Part shown: positions 32,698 through 42,237 of the stretch, piece by piece
Numbering within the stretch: the stretch's first letter is position 1
How the letters are laid out: each line of letters starts with the position of its first letter
NCBI GenBank assembly: GCA_000720375.1
Contig: JOAA01000003.1
Location: forward strand, 124,001 to 188,000
Length of the DNA stretch: 64,000 bases
Direction of reading: 5' to 3'
From: Rhodococcus rhodnii
Lineage (GTDB): Bacteria > Actinomycetota > Actinomycetes > Mycobacteriales > Pseudonocardiaceae
Notes under the pieces: generated by a model
The model's input: the letters and a program-made list of their open reading frames with translations, nothing else
Database searches by the model: none
What the model was told of the DNA's origin: nothing
Made by a program: the position numbers and the translations under genes

Positions 32698-33339
32698 CTA
32701 ACGAGGGCAGGTCTTCCAGTGGAAATGGTAGGTGGTCTTAATGCTTCCGTCCGTGGAGTCCATCGCCACGAAACTCGTGGTTTTCTTGGGGTCGGACGTC
32801 CCGACGTTGACGCGCAACTCCGTATTGATATTGAAGTTACGCAGCTCGCCACATGGATGGTAAACAAGAGACGCGATATCGGTCTTGTCCGTGAACTGCC
32901 AGTTGTCACTGTACGCACCGGACAGGGGATGGTTCACAAACTGGGTGGGTGACATTCCCTGGAAATAGTAGTTCGCCCGCTCGAGGCCGGTCGCGCCTCG
33001 TTCCAAATGGGCGAAACCACGGTAGTCCGCCTGGGCGATCGCGTAGGTGAAGCCAGACGGGACGTGTACTTTCAGGCTGATCTGGCAGTTCTTGCGCCAG
33101 TCGGTTGGCGAAGCCCCGACCCCGACCTGGGCAAGGAACTCGCTGTACGTCACCGTGAACGCCTCGTTGTCCTCCGAGACGGCGACTGCCGCGGTGCCTG
33201 GTCTGCACCCGGAGCCGTTAACGGTGGCGACATCGATGATAATGCGGTCGGGCGGCGGTGTTGACGGCCACCCGGCGGCCTGAACTGGTTGTCCGACGAT
33301 CGATAAAGCGACGCCGGCAGCGGCCAACATATGAAGCAT
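32698..33339 (-). CDS. DUF4360 secreted protein
   Basis: This 213-residue exported protein has a signal peptide (about 1-22) and the DUF4360 signature VNGSGCRPGTAAVAVSEDNE, followed by FTVTYSEFLAQVG. Four Cys residues probably form two disulfides. The region is rich in aromatic beta-strands and ends YHFHWKTCPR. DUF4360 proteins are common extracellular proteins in actinomycetes and fungi with no assigned activity. It appears monocistronic. Confidence 0.85.
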   Translation of the reverse strand: MLHMLAAAGVALSIVGQPVQAAGWPSTPPPDRIIIDVATVNGSGCRPGTAAVAVSEDNEAFTVTYSEFLAQVGVGASPTDWRKNCQISLKVHVPSGFTYAIAQADYRGFAHLERGATGLERANYYFQGMSPTQFVNHPLSGAYSDNWQFTDKTDIASLVYHPCGELRNFNINTELRVNVGTSDPKKTTSFVAMDSTDGSIKTTYHFHWKTCPR

Positions 33340-33530
33340 CAGATACCTCCAAATGCGTCACACGCGACTCGCGGCGGTGACCAACCGTAGCGCGGTTATC
33401 ACAGCTCAAAACCCGCTGAACGGAGTAAGGCGTCCCCTTTCCCCACGGTAAACTGGGAAAGGATGATAGGACGGCCGGAGGTATTAAAAAAGCCGACGAT
33501 TATCCGAAAGAAGGTCCCGATGGCCGGGAA

Positions 33531-34178
33531 TCAGCGGCGTCTTCCCATCCGCACGGTGTCCCGGCCTTCCCGCTTGGCGACAAGAAGTGCCGCATCCGCT
33601 TCGAGAACCAGATCGGTCAATACCGGTTCCATTCCGCGGGCCGGGACATAAAGCGCGACGCCGATCGACACGGTCAGCCCGGTCAGCGTCGTCCTGGTGC
33701 CCTTGTCCACGTCCGGCACGCTCACCTGAAGCGCCCGCACGCCGTCCAGCACCCGCATCGCCACGGACATCGCGCGGTCCCGGTTGGTCATCGGCAGCAG
33801 CACCAGGAATTCGTCGCCGCCATGACCGCCGTAGCGGCCGACGACGTCGTTCTCCCGGCAGGACGCGCGCAGCACCTCGGCCACGGCGTGCAGGACCATG
33901 TCGCCGGCCACGTGGCCGTAGCGATCGTTGATCTCCTTGAAGTGGTCGAGATCCAGCAACAGCAGCGCCAACGGCTGGCGTTGCTCGTGGGCGCGGCGCA
34001 AGGTCTCCGGTGCGTACGTGTCCCATCCCCAGCGGTCCAACAGCCCGGTGAGCCGGTCGACGGCCCAGTACCCGATCGGCTGGCCGCACGAGTCACACCG
34101 TTCGTGTTCGTGCTCGTGGCCACGGCTCGGCAGCGGAATCAGCGGCGCGCGCTCCCAGGCACTCGACGCGGTGGTCAT
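33531..34178 (-). CDS. GGDEF-domain diguanylate cyclase
   Basis: This 215-residue protein makes the second messenger c-di-GMP if active. It has a short N-terminal His/Cys segment (HEHEHERCDSCGQPIG) that may bind a metal, followed directly by the GGDEF domain with LLLDLDHFKEIND and an intact GGDEF signature at 120-124 (GGHGGDEFLVLL). The RxxD inhibitory site expected just upstream is absent. Its start overlaps the stop of the DUF917 gene by 1 nt, so it is the last gene of the hydantoin-type operon, an unusual place for a cyclase. Confidence 0.88.
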   Translation of the reverse strand: MTTASSAWERAPLIPLPSRGHEHEHERCDSCGQPIGYWAVDRLTGLLDRWGWDTYAPETLRRAHEQRQPLALLLLDLDHFKEINDRYGHVAGDMVLHAVAEVLRASCRENDVVGRYGGHGGDEFLVLLPMTNRDRAMSVAMRVLDGVRALQVSVPDVDKGTRTTLTGLTVSIGVALYVPARGMEPVLTDLVLEADAALLVAKREGRDTVRMGRRR

Positions 34179-35245
34179 CAGTTACCCCCAACGGAAATCG
34201 GCATGTAGTCGTGGTCGTAGCCGAACGCGCGCGGCCCGGTCAGCCGCAGCCCTTCCGGCGTTGTCCATCGGCTGTCGCACGGGACGCCCAGGATGGCGAC
34301 CCGGTTTCCGTAACGCATCCCCTCAGTGGTGATCGGATCCCCAGTTTCGTTGTCCAGCACGCAGATCAGGTCCGGTGTGCTGGTCACGATCTCGCCGTCG
34401 CGCTCGGCGACGAGGTGTTCGTTCTGGAACGACAAGGTCATCCGCATGCCCCGGTAGGCACCGATGCCCTCGATCCTGGCCTGGCCACGGGCGAATCCGC
34501 CGGTGGTGGCGCGGTTGACGTCGACGACCTTGCCGGTGATCAGCAGCTGCCCGTCGAGCAGTGCGGACGCGGTGGCGACCGGCTCCGGTGACAGGCGCAC
34601 GGCCCGGCCGAGCTTGTGCGCCAACGTCAAGGTCCCGGCGACCAGGCCTTCCCTCAACTGCCTGCCGGTCAGCACGGTGTCGGCGGTGAACACCGAACAC
34701 CCGGCCTCGGTGCACGCGGCACGGGCGAAGCGTTCGGCCCATTCGTTGCTGACGGTGTCGAGCACCATCGTGTTGCCCTTGTCGTCGACGATCACCATGG
34801 GCGTGCAGCTCACGCCGATCAACGCGGGCAGAACCATGTGCGCCTCAGGGAAGGCGCGGCCCATCGCGTCGCCGTCGACCAGCGGCAGGCCGGTCTCGGC
34901 GGCGGCCGCGATCGGGATCACCGAGTTCACGCCGCCGATCTCGATCGGCACGATATGCGTGGCTTTCTTGCCCATCACCCGCTCGAGCGCGCGCAACGCG
35001 GTGATCGCCTCGTGGCCGGACGGGAGCTTCTCGGTGCCCACGGTCGGTGCGCCCATCGACGAGATCGGCACGACCACCGCGTCCGCTTGCACATCGTCGA
35101 TGTCCACAACGGACACCGGGCCGTGCTTCTCGATGGCGACTTCGGCCAGCAACTTGCCGACGTACGGATCCCCACCGCCGCCCGCACCCAGAATCGCCGC
35201 CCCGCGCGCGATGTCGTCCATATCGGACAGCCGGATCTCACGCAT
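34178..35245 (-). CDS. DUF917 protein (S-methyl thiohydantoin desulfurase-type), copy 1
   Basis: This 355-residue protein starts with the DUF917 signature (DIARGAAILGAGGGGDPYVG) and contains PIEIGGVNSVIPIAAAAETG and LPLVDGDAMGRAFPE. DUF917 proteins accompany HyuA in operons for hydantoins or thiohydantoins and probably form the second subunit of an ATP-dependent ring-opening or desulfurising complex. It overlaps the upstream HyuA gene by 8 nt. The substrate is unknown. Confidence 0.88.
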   Translation of the reverse strand: MREIRLSDMDDIARGAAILGAGGGGDPYVGKLLAEVAIEKHGPVSVVDIDDVQADAVVVPISSMGAPTVGTEKLPSGHEAITALRALERVMGKKATHIVPIEIGGVNSVIPIAAAAETGLPLVDGDAMGRAFPEAHMVLPALIGVSCTPMVIVDDKGNTMVLDTVSNEWAERFARAACTEAGCSVFTADTVLTGRQLREGLVAGTLTLAHKLGRAVRLSPEPVATASALLDGQLLITGKVVDVNRATTGGFARGQARIEGIGAYRGMRMTLSFQNEHLVAERDGEIVTSTPDLICVLDNETGDPITTEGMRYGNRVAILGVPCDSRWTTPEGLRLTGPRAFGYDHDYMPISVGGN

Positions 35246-36812
35246 CGCCGGCTCCCAACCGGGCGAGGTCGAGCTGGCCGATCGCCTTCACCCGCACCCG
35301 GACCGCCCCGCCTGGCACGTACGCCAACGGCACTTCCTCGACATCGACGACGCGGATGCTGTCGGGCAACGCACCCGCCGCCTCCGCTCGTTCGATCGCC
35401 TCGATCTTGACGTCTTCGAGCACCTTGTCCCGTTTGCCCTCGCCGATGTGCACGACCCGGTCGACCTCGCCGCCGACTTCGGCGATCGCCGCGCCGACCG
35501 CGTTGGCCACAGCGAAGTTCTCGGGTCGCCGGATGTCGTCCAGTCCAGGAAGGACATCAGGGACGAGCACGCTGCCGCCGCCGACCACCAGGACCGGCAA
35601 CGGATCCGACGACGTACGCATCCGGTCGACCGCCTCGGCGATTCGTTCACCGACCGTCGCGAGGACGGCCGCGACCTGCGTCTTGTCCAAGTGGGACACC
35701 AGGTCGGCGTCACCGAGGTCCACCATGCCGGCAGCCACGGCGAGGTCGGTCAGCGTCAAGTCGTTGCCGCCGAACACAAGCCCGCGTTCAGTCAGTTCAT
35801 AGCCGACACTGTCCGGACCGAAGTCGTTGCCACGCACCAGGCTGCCGCCGCCGATACCGAGCGACAGCAGGTCGGGCATCCGGAAGTTGGTCCGCACACC
35901 GGCCAGCTCGGTGACCGCACCCGCCTCTCGTGGGAATCCGGCCGTGACGATCCCGATGTCGGCAGTGGTCCCGCCCACATCGACCACCGCGCAGTCACTG
36001 AGACCGGCCAGGAACGTCGCACCCCGCATGGAGTTCGTCGGTCCGGAGGCGAACGTCGCGACCGGGAACCGCCGCGCGTAGTCCACTTCCATCACGGTGC
36101 CGTCGTTCTGGCTCAGCAGCAGCGGAGCCGTGATTCCGGCGCCGCGCAACGCCGCGGTCAGCGCGTCGGAGATCTGCCCGGCCAACTCGATCAGCGCCGC
36201 GTTCAGGACGGTCGCGTTCTCCCGTTCCAGCAAGCCGACCCGGCCGAGTTCGTGGGAGCACGACACGTGCAGGTCGGGCACCTCGGCGCGGAGGATCTCG
36301 GCGGCCTTGAGCTCCATCTCGCTGTTCACCGGCGCGAACACCGACGAGATGGCCACCGACCGCAGGCCGCGCTCGGCCACGTCGGCGGCGACCCGCTTGA
36401 GCTCGTCAGGGTCCATTGTGGCCAGTTCGGCGCCGTCGTACTCGTAACCACCGTGTACCAGGTAGTGCTTCTTGCCGATCGCGGCACGCAGAACCGGCGG
36501 CCAGCCGGTCAAGGGCGGCAACGCGCCGGTCGCGGGCAATGCCAGCCGGACCACCGCGGTCGGCGTAAGCCCGCGCTGCTGCACGATCGCGTTGGTGAAG
36601 TGCGTCGTGCCGACCATGACCGCGGTGAGGTCGTCGATCCGTTCGAGCGCACCGGATGCGGCCGCCGCGGCGAGCAGATCCGTGACCGCCCAGGCGACAC
36701 CGTCGGTGACCTCGGGCGTTGTCGGTGTCTTGACCGAGGCCAGCAGGCGATTGTCTTGGGAAAGGAGTACCGCGTCGGTGTTCGTGCCGCCTACGTCGAT
36801 ACCGATTCGCAC
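35238..36812 (-). CDS. Hydantoinase/oxoprolinase HyuA-type subunit, copy 1
   Basis: This 524-residue protein is an ASKHA-fold ATPase subunit. Both phosphate loops are intact: RIGIDVGGTNTDAVL at the N-terminus and CAVVDVGGTTADIGIV in the middle (about 270-285), with SVLVPDVLPGLD near the C-terminus. With DUF917 copy 1 it likely opens a hydantoin-like ring with ATP hydrolysis. It is shorter than 5-oxoprolinase but normal for HyuA. It overlaps the permease gene by 22 nt. Confidence 0.9.
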   Translation of the reverse strand: MRIGIDVGGTNTDAVLLSQDNRLLASVKTPTTPEVTDGVAWAVTDLLAAAAASGALERIDDLTAVMVGTTHFTNAIVQQRGLTPTAVVRLALPATGALPPLTGWPPVLRAAIGKKHYLVHGGYEYDGAELATMDPDELKRVAADVAERGLRSVAISSVFAPVNSEMELKAAEILRAEVPDLHVSCSHELGRVGLLERENATVLNAALIELAGQISDALTAALRGAGITAPLLLSQNDGTVMEVDYARRFPVATFASGPTNSMRGATFLAGLSDCAVVDVGGTTADIGIVTAGFPREAGAVTELAGVRTNFRMPDLLSLGIGGGSLVRGNDFGPDSVGYELTERGLVFGGNDLTLTDLAVAAGMVDLGDADLVSHLDKTQVAAVLATVGERIAEAVDRMRTSSDPLPVLVVGGGSVLVPDVLPGLDDIRRPENFAVANAVGAAIAEVGGEVDRVVHIGEGKRDKVLEDVKIEAIERAEAAGALPDSIRVVDVEEVPLAYVPGGAVRVRVKAIGQLDLARLGAGDA

Positions 36813-38137
36813 GCCTCCTCCTTTCCGGTTTTGTCCTCGGCGACCGGCACTTCGCTGATGGCCTTGACCAGACCGACCTTCCCGGCGATCAGATACAGCA
36901 GTCCGGCGAGGAGTAACGAGTTCAGCGACCCGATTCCGAGCGCCTCGCGTTCACTCCACCAGCCGAACCAGGCCGAGACCGCCCAGATCACCAGGGTCAC
37001 CGGCACCAGGGTCGGCTCGGTCGCGGGCAGCACACCGCGTTGCCGCGATTCGTCGAGCGCCGGGCGCCAGCGTTTGACGAGGTAGTACTCGGCGACCACG
37101 ATCCCGGCGATCGGCGGCAGCGTGACCCCCAGGATCATCAGGAAGTCCACGAACCGGTCGAGGATGCCGACCGCGGACAGGATCGTTCCGGCGATGCCGA
37201 TGACCAGCGTGACCCAGACCCGGTTGACCTTGATCCCGGTCAGTGTGTCGATCGCGTTCGTGATGCCGAGCGACGAGCTGTAGAGATTCCAGTCGTTGAT
37301 CTTCACGACCGCGGCGACCAGGGTGATCACGCCGACCACGCCGACCGTGGTGGTCAGGATCGCGACGGCGTCCTCTCCCTTGACCGCGTAGGCAAGCAGG
37401 ACACCGATCAGGCCCATCACGTACTGGCCCAACGTGATCGACAGGACGCTCTGCTTGACCACGTCGGAAGGCTTGCGGTTGAACCGGTTCATGTCCGGCA
37501 TGATCGTCGCACCGGCCATATAGGACCCGGCGACGAGTGTCGCGCCCGCGGCGATCGTCATCGTTTCGCCAAGCGGCCCGGAGGAGAACAGCGATCCGAC
37601 GTCCACTCCTGTGAATTCGGTGATCATCGAGTACGCGATGACGATCTGGAACGCCGGGACCGCGACGATCGCGATCCACCGCATGGCACGGAATCCGTAC
37701 AGCACCAGGACCGTGATCACCAGACCGGTGATCAGCGACCAGACCCACACGTCCAGCCAGGGCGCGAGGGAGTTCATGCCGAGCGCGAAAACGCCGTTCT
37801 GGATACCGAACCAGCCGATCAGGCTGACCGAGATGATCAACCCGAGCAAGGCCGAGCCGTACCGGCCGAAGCCCGTCCACCGGGTGAGTACCGAAGTGGA
37901 CAGTCCCTCGCGGCAGCCGGCGATCCCGACGAACACCGCGACCAGTTCCAGCACAACGGATCCGAGCGTCAACGCCCAGAACGCGCCCCAGAAGGACAGC
38001 CCGGTGCCGAGGATGACGCCGGTGGAGAACGTGATCAGGTCCGAGATCTGGCCGAACTGCTGGAGAGCCACCCAGCCCCAGCCGTACCTGGCCTTCTCAG
38101 GCACCCGGCTCAGGGCGTAGTCGTCTTGTGGCGTCAC
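36791..38137 (-). CDS. NCS1 family nucleobase/hydantoin permease
   Basis: This 448-residue membrane protein has about 12 transmembrane helices of the NCS1 (CodB-like) type, with FGQISDLITFSTGVILGTGL near the N-terminus and GATIMPDMNRFNRKPSDV mid-protein. NCS1 carriers import cytosine, purines, allantoin or hydantoins by cation symport. Its position between the two HyuA genes indicates that it imports the substrate of this operon. Starts and stops overlap on both sides. Confidence 0.9.
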   Translation of the reverse strand: MTPQDDYALSRVPEKARYGWGWVALQQFGQISDLITFSTGVILGTGLSFWGAFWALTLGSVVLELVAVFVGIAGCREGLSTSVLTRWTGFGRYGSALLGLIISVSLIGWFGIQNGVFALGMNSLAPWLDVWVWSLITGLVITVLVLYGFRAMRWIAIVAVPAFQIVIAYSMITEFTGVDVGSLFSSGPLGETMTIAAGATLVAGSYMAGATIMPDMNRFNRKPSDVVKQSVLSITLGQYVMGLIGVLLAYAVKGEDAVAILTTTVGVVGVITLVAAVVKINDWNLYSSSLGITNAIDTLTGIKVNRVWVTLVIGIAGTILSAVGILDRFVDFLMILGVTLPPIAGIVVAEYYLVKRWRPALDESRQRGVLPATEPTLVPVTLVIWAVSAWFGWWSEREALGIGSLNSLLLAGLLYLIAGKVGLVKAISEVPVAEDKTGKEEACESVST

Positions 38138-39540
38138 CTGGTTCCTCCGTCCCTCGGCGGGCCGCCCGCGCGCACGCGCATCACCACGGTCGGCTCGGAC
38201 AAGTACGCCAGTGGTTTCTCCTCGACCGACACGAGCGCGACCTTCGCGGGATCGGCGCCCGCGCGCATCGCCGACGCTCGTGCGGCTTCGCGCACAGCGG
38301 CTCGGATCTCCTCAAGGCGTGGGCTGTTCAACGGCACGATCCGGCGCGCCTCACCGACCACGGGGGCGGAGGCGGCGCCGACCGCGGCGGCGGCTTCGGC
38401 GTCGTCCGGCGAATCGACCTTCACGGTCCCGGCCAGCGCGGTGCCGACGATCCTGGGCGACAAGGACTTCACGAACGTCCGCGCGCCAGGACCGACCAGC
38501 AGCAGCGGCAGGTCGCCCGGCGCGTCCTTGGCCCGGTCGATCGCCTCCTCGAGCGAAGCGTGCATCGACACCAGCGCGGGGACGCTCAAACCTGTTGGCA
38601 CGCCTGCGACTTTGGTGTGTCCCATGGTCATCCGCGGGCTGCCGTCGGTCAGTGCGCAGACCGCGCGGACCGTACCGTCCACATTGGTCATACCGACCAG
38701 TGCGTCCTTCTCGTCCGCCAGGACCGCTGCACCCACGACGGATGTCGCGTCGGTGCCGCCGAGAAGTGACAACGGATGGGTGACAGCGTTGTCAAGCGTG
38801 GCGATCGTGCCGTCGCTGCGGGCGAGAAATACCTCGGCGTGGGCCATCCCGCGCTGGGTCACCGCGGCCAGCAGCTTGGCGGTCTCCTCGGCGACCGGCG
38901 CGGTCAACGCGGCCTGCAGGATCGTCGCGTTCTCGCGTTCGACCAGTCCGAGCCCGCCGTACTCATGGGACAACAGGATCGCCCCGCTGGCGCCCATTTC
39001 CTCGCGGAGCACCTCGGCCGCCGCGAGTTCGTGCCGTGGCGTGACCGACGAGAACACACCGGTGATCGCGACCGCGCCGACGATTCCGGAGATCCGCCGG
39101 GCGAATGCCAGAAGTCCTTCGAAGTCAAGGGGTTCGTAGTCGCTGCCGTCCAGCATCGCGCCGCCGGAGAGGCACGTCGACGCGACCACAACGCGTTCGC
39201 ACAGCTCCTTCGGCCACATCGTCAACGGCGGCACCGACGTTGTCGCCGCGCCGAGTCGTACGGCTGCGACCTTCGCCAACCGGCCTGGCCAGCCGCGCCA
39301 GTAGCCGGTCTCCGCGGACAAACCGTTCAGGGCGCGCAGATCCGTGACCGCGAACATGACGTGGTCGATGTCGCTGGCCGTGACTCCGTGTGGCGCGGCT
39401 GCTTCGAGGACCGCGTCGATGACGTCGCCAGGGGTGTCGGACTCGAGTTCGACCGTCGCGACCACGTGGCCGTCAGGCGCGAGGATGGCCGCGGACGTCC
39501 TTTTGCCGGGAAGCGCGACCCCAAGCCGGTAGCTCGTCAT
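38134..39540 (-). CDS. HyuA-like protein, copy 2, with degenerate ATP-binding motifs
   Basis: This 468-residue protein aligns along its length with HyuA copy 1 (LLSHEYGGLGLVERENATIL matches LGRVGLLERENATVL). However, the N-terminal phosphate loop is replaced by YRLGVALPGKRTSAAIL, and the middle DVGGTTAD motif by VGMTNVDGTVRAV. It is therefore probably catalytically dead and acts as a structural or regulatory subunit, perhaps with DUF917 copy 2. The ATG at 39540 overlaps the stop of that gene (ATGA). A much longer reading frame upstream is only antisense to other genes. Confidence 0.82.
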   Translation of the reverse strand: MTSYRLGVALPGKRTSAAILAPDGHVVATVELESDTPGDVIDAVLEAAAPHGVTASDIDHVMFAVTDLRALNGLSAETGYWRGWPGRLAKVAAVRLGAATTSVPPLTMWPKELCERVVVASTCLSGGAMLDGSDYEPLDFEGLLAFARRISGIVGAVAITGVFSSVTPRHELAAAEVLREEMGASGAILLSHEYGGLGLVERENATILQAALTAPVAEETAKLLAAVTQRGMAHAEVFLARSDGTIATLDNAVTHPLSLLGGTDATSVVGAAVLADEKDALVGMTNVDGTVRAVCALTDGSPRMTMGHTKVAGVPTGLSVPALVSMHASLEEAIDRAKDAPGDLPLLLVGPGARTFVKSLSPRIVGTALAGTVKVDSPDDAEAAAAVGAASAPVVGEARRIVPLNSPRLEEIRAAVREAARASAMRAGADPAKVALVSVEEKPLAYLSEPTVVMRVRAGGPPRDGGTR

Positions 39541-40628
39541 TTCACCACCAGCGGATGGTAGTCGAGGTCCAGGCCGAATGCCCGGGGTCCGACGAGTTCC
39601 AATCCGGTGGGCTGCAACCAGAGTTCGGGGCACGGCAGCGCCAGCACGACGACGCGTTGCCCGTAGCGCAACGAATCCGTGGCTACGACGTCGCCGCTGT
39701 AGACGTCGAACAGGGTGATGATGTCCGGCGTCGTGGCGCGGACCTCGCCGTCCTCCAGGATCGCCAGGTACTCGTGGCCGACCTCCACGCGCAGGCACCG
39801 GCCGTCGTCGCCGTTGATCCCGTCGAGCAATGCCGTGGACCGCAGGCTCGCCGCGAAAGTCGTCGCCGTGCTGGTCTGGACCGGCGAGACCATGCTGACT
39901 TTGCCTTCCATCAGGCAGATCCCGCCGAACTCCGCCGCGAGCCGCCGCACCGCCATGACCACGGGTATGCCCGCGCAGTCCGCGAGTACCCCGCCGATCT
40001 TCAGCGCGCGGCTGATGGATCCGGTGACCACGCTCGTCCTGGCTTGTTCGACCGTCATCACATATTCCGAGCTCACGCCCGTGTCCCCGAAGGCCGTGAC
40101 TGCGCTGCGCGCCAGGCGTTCCAGCCAATCCCCGGTGTCGGCCTGAACCAGGACAACGTGATCGTGGTCGTCTGCCAGAACTGACGGGCCCGGATGCACA
40201 CCCGCTACCTGCATCGCGACCTGTTCGACGCCTGGGAAGGCGCGGCCCATGCCGTCCGCGTCGGCCAACGGCAGCCCTGCGTTCGCCGCCAGCGCCACCG
40301 ATGCGGGGCCGTTGCTACCGCCGATCTCGGTGCACATCATCGCCACGACTTCGGCGCCGAAGTGCTGTTCGACCTGACGGCGGATCGCGATGCTCTCGCG
40401 CCCAGTGCCGATCCGCTCCACCCACACGGCGGGTGATCCCAGGTAAGCGCACGGCATCACCAGGCCATCCGGCGGAAGGTCGGCCAGGTCGACGATCTCC
40501 ACGGGACCCTGTGTGTCCAGTGCGACCTGCGCCATCGGTACGGTTCCCCCCGCGTAGCCACCCCCGCCGGCGGCGAGCACGTCGCAGCCCCGGGCGAAGT
40601 CGGCAAGGCAACCCCCGTTAAGTCGCAC
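39537..40628 (-). CDS. DUF917 protein, copy 2
   Basis: This protein of about 363 residues has the DUF917 start (LADFARGCDVLAAGGGGYAG) and the parallel internal motifs CTEIGGSNGPASVALAANAG and LPLADADGMGRAFPG. It is clearly paralogous to copy 1. The GTG at 40628 is chosen because the DUF917 domain begins about eight residues later; no ribosome-binding site is evident, so it could be leaderless. First gene of the operon, it is divergent from the PucR regulator. Confidence 0.85.
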   Translation of the reverse strand: MRLNGGCLADFARGCDVLAAGGGGYAGGTVPMAQVALDTQGPVEIVDLADLPPDGLVMPCAYLGSPAVWVERIGTGRESIAIRRQVEQHFGAEVVAMMCTEIGGSNGPASVALAANAGLPLADADGMGRAFPGVEQVAMQVAGVHPGPSVLADDHDHVVLVQADTGDWLERLARSAVTAFGDTGVSSEYVMTVEQARTSVVTGSISRALKIGGVLADCAGIPVVMAVRRLAAEFGGICLMEGKVSMVSPVQTSTATTFAASLRSTALLDGINGDDGRCLRVEVGHEYLAILEDGEVRATTPDIITLFDVYSGDVVATDSLRYGQRVVVLALPCPELWLQPTGLELVGPRAFGLDLDYHPLVVK

Positions 40629-40731
40629 GAGTGAATGGTAGTAAGACAGCCACTCTGAGTATTTGTCCTTGCCCAATAGAATCCAAGCCCCGGCTATCCC
40701 CACCGAACAATCAGTGCTCCGGAGGGCCACT

Positions 40732-42237
40732 GTGAGCCACGTTCCGCTCCGCGACCTGCTCGCCGGGCCAGACCTGAACCAGCTCACCGTGCTGACCGCG
40801 TCGCCCGAACGCCTGGTGAGTTCGGTCCGCGTCATCGACAAGCTCACTGATCTGCGCTCTGCTCCCCGTGACAGCTTCGTGGTGGTGCTGCCGACGGCAT
40901 CCGTGCAGGCCCGGGGGCACCTGTTCGACATAGCGATGCGGGACGCGACCGCCAGCGGCGTCGGCGCGATCGTGCTCAACGGGATCGACGCGACGGCGGT
41001 CGAATCGACGGCCGTGCGGATCGCCAACCGCAACGCGGTGTCACTGCTGCTGGCGCCGGTGAGTCTGGAACCAACTCGCCTGATTGTTGCCGTGTCCGAG
41101 GCCTTGGCAGGAGACGCGATTTCTGCGTTGGCACGAATCGACGCCGCCCGACGGCTGCTCGCTTCGGCCGAGACGCGTACGCATGACCGTCGTGCCGCCA
41201 TCCTCTTGGCCGCGTCGGACGCGTTGGGCACCCGTGTCACGGCGCGCCAACCCGCGCACGGCGAACCCGCCGCCCCTGTTCTCGTGGACGGTTCCGTTGA
41301 CACCTTCATCGCCGCCGAAGTGTCCGATGAGGCACGCGGATCCTGGATCGTCGCCGCCCGTGCCGTCACGACCCTGACCGCCGACGCGTACGCCCGCGTC
41401 ATCGCCGATGAGCGCCGTACAGAACTGGCACCGCTTGCCGACCGTGGCCGTCTACTCGGAGAACTGTTGCTGGCGCCCGACTCCGAACGCGTGCAGCTGG
41501 TTTCCCACGCGAGAACGGTCGGCTTGCCCGTTGACGGCTGGCACCAGGTACTACGCTTCGAACTGTCGTCCTCTTTGGACTTAGGAGCGACGATCAGCGC
41601 GGACCAAGTGGACGCGATCAGCGCGGCCATGCTGCACGCTGTACGCGCGGAAATAGACGCCAAATGGCACAGCACCCGAATCGGCGGCGAACCGCTGCTG
41701 GTGCACAGCGTGGACGCCGACCCCGGGCCATCGGCAGCACGAACAGCGTTGGCAGCGGCCACAACCGCGCTCACCGCGGCCCGCAAACGCTTCCCTGGCA
41801 TAGTGGTCCGCTGCGGAATCGGAGCCGTGCACCGCCAGGCCGAGGGATTGCGGACGTCGGCGACCGACGCGAAGGCGGCGCTGGCCGTGACCCGGCAGGC
41901 CAAACCCCAGCGAGACGTCGTGGCGATCGACGCGCTGGGCCTCAACCGGATGCTGGTCGAGTGGTACGCGTCGGACAACACCCGGGCGTCGGTCGACGAT
42001 CTGCTCGCCCCCCTCGTAGAGCTGGGGCCGGCGGCAGCCGAAGAGGCGATCCGGACGTTGCAGGCGTACCTGGACCACCAGAACTCACCGGCCAGAGCAG
42101 CGGAGGTGCTGCGTGTGCACAGGCAGACGGTGCACTACCGGCTGAACAAGATCACCCGCCAGCTCGGCGTGGACCTGGCTGATCCGGAGCAGCGGCTGGC
42201 GCTGCAGCTGGCGTGCCGGGCGTGGCTGATGCGCTGA
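40732..42237 (+). CDS. PucR family transcriptional regulator
   Basis: This 501-residue regulator has an N-terminal purine-catabolism-type sensor domain (VPLRDLLAGPDLNQLTVLTA; about 1-120), a GGDEF-like central region, and the C-terminal PucR helix-turn-helix (TLQAYLDHQNSPARAAEVLR, VHRQTVHYRLNKI). The GTG at 40732 follows GGAGGG with 6-nt spacing. PucR-type activators usually control adjacent purine, allantoin or hydantoin operons. It is divergent from the operon starting at 40628 across about 100 bp, so it is its likely regulator. Confidence 0.9.
   Translation: MSHVPLRDLLAGPDLNQLTVLTASPERLVSSVRVIDKLTDLRSAPRDSFVVVLPTASVQARGHLFDIAMRDATASGVGAIVLNGIDATAVESTAVRIANRNAVSLLLAPVSLEPTRLIVAVSEALAGDAISALARIDAARRLLASAETRTHDRRAAILLAASDALGTRVTARQPAHGEPAAPVLVDGSVDTFIAAEVSDEARGSWIVAARAVTTLTADAYARVIADERRTELAPLADRGRLLGELLLAPDSERVQLVSHARTVGLPVDGWHQVLRFELSSSLDLGATISADQVDAISAAMLHAVRAEIDAKWHSTRIGGEPLLVHSVDADPGPSAARTALAAATTALTAARKRFPGIVVRCGIGAVHRQAEGLRTSATDAKAALAVTRQAKPQRDVVAIDALGLNRMLVEWYASDNTRASVDDLLAPLVELGPAAAEEAIRTLQAYLDHQNSPARAAEVLRVHRQTVHYRLNKITRQLGVDLADPEQRLALQLACRAWLMR

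Noticed and set aside
34464..37085. An 873-codon open frame on the plus strand over the hydantoin operon
   Set aside because: Low-complexity Arg/Ser/Thr-rich translation opposite recognisable DUF917, HyuA and permease genes; a product of high GC.
40629..41981. Extension of the DUF917 copy 2 frame to 814 residues
   Set aside because: The added part is antisense to the PucR gene and Ser/Thr/Arg-rich; the DUF917 domain starts at about 40600.
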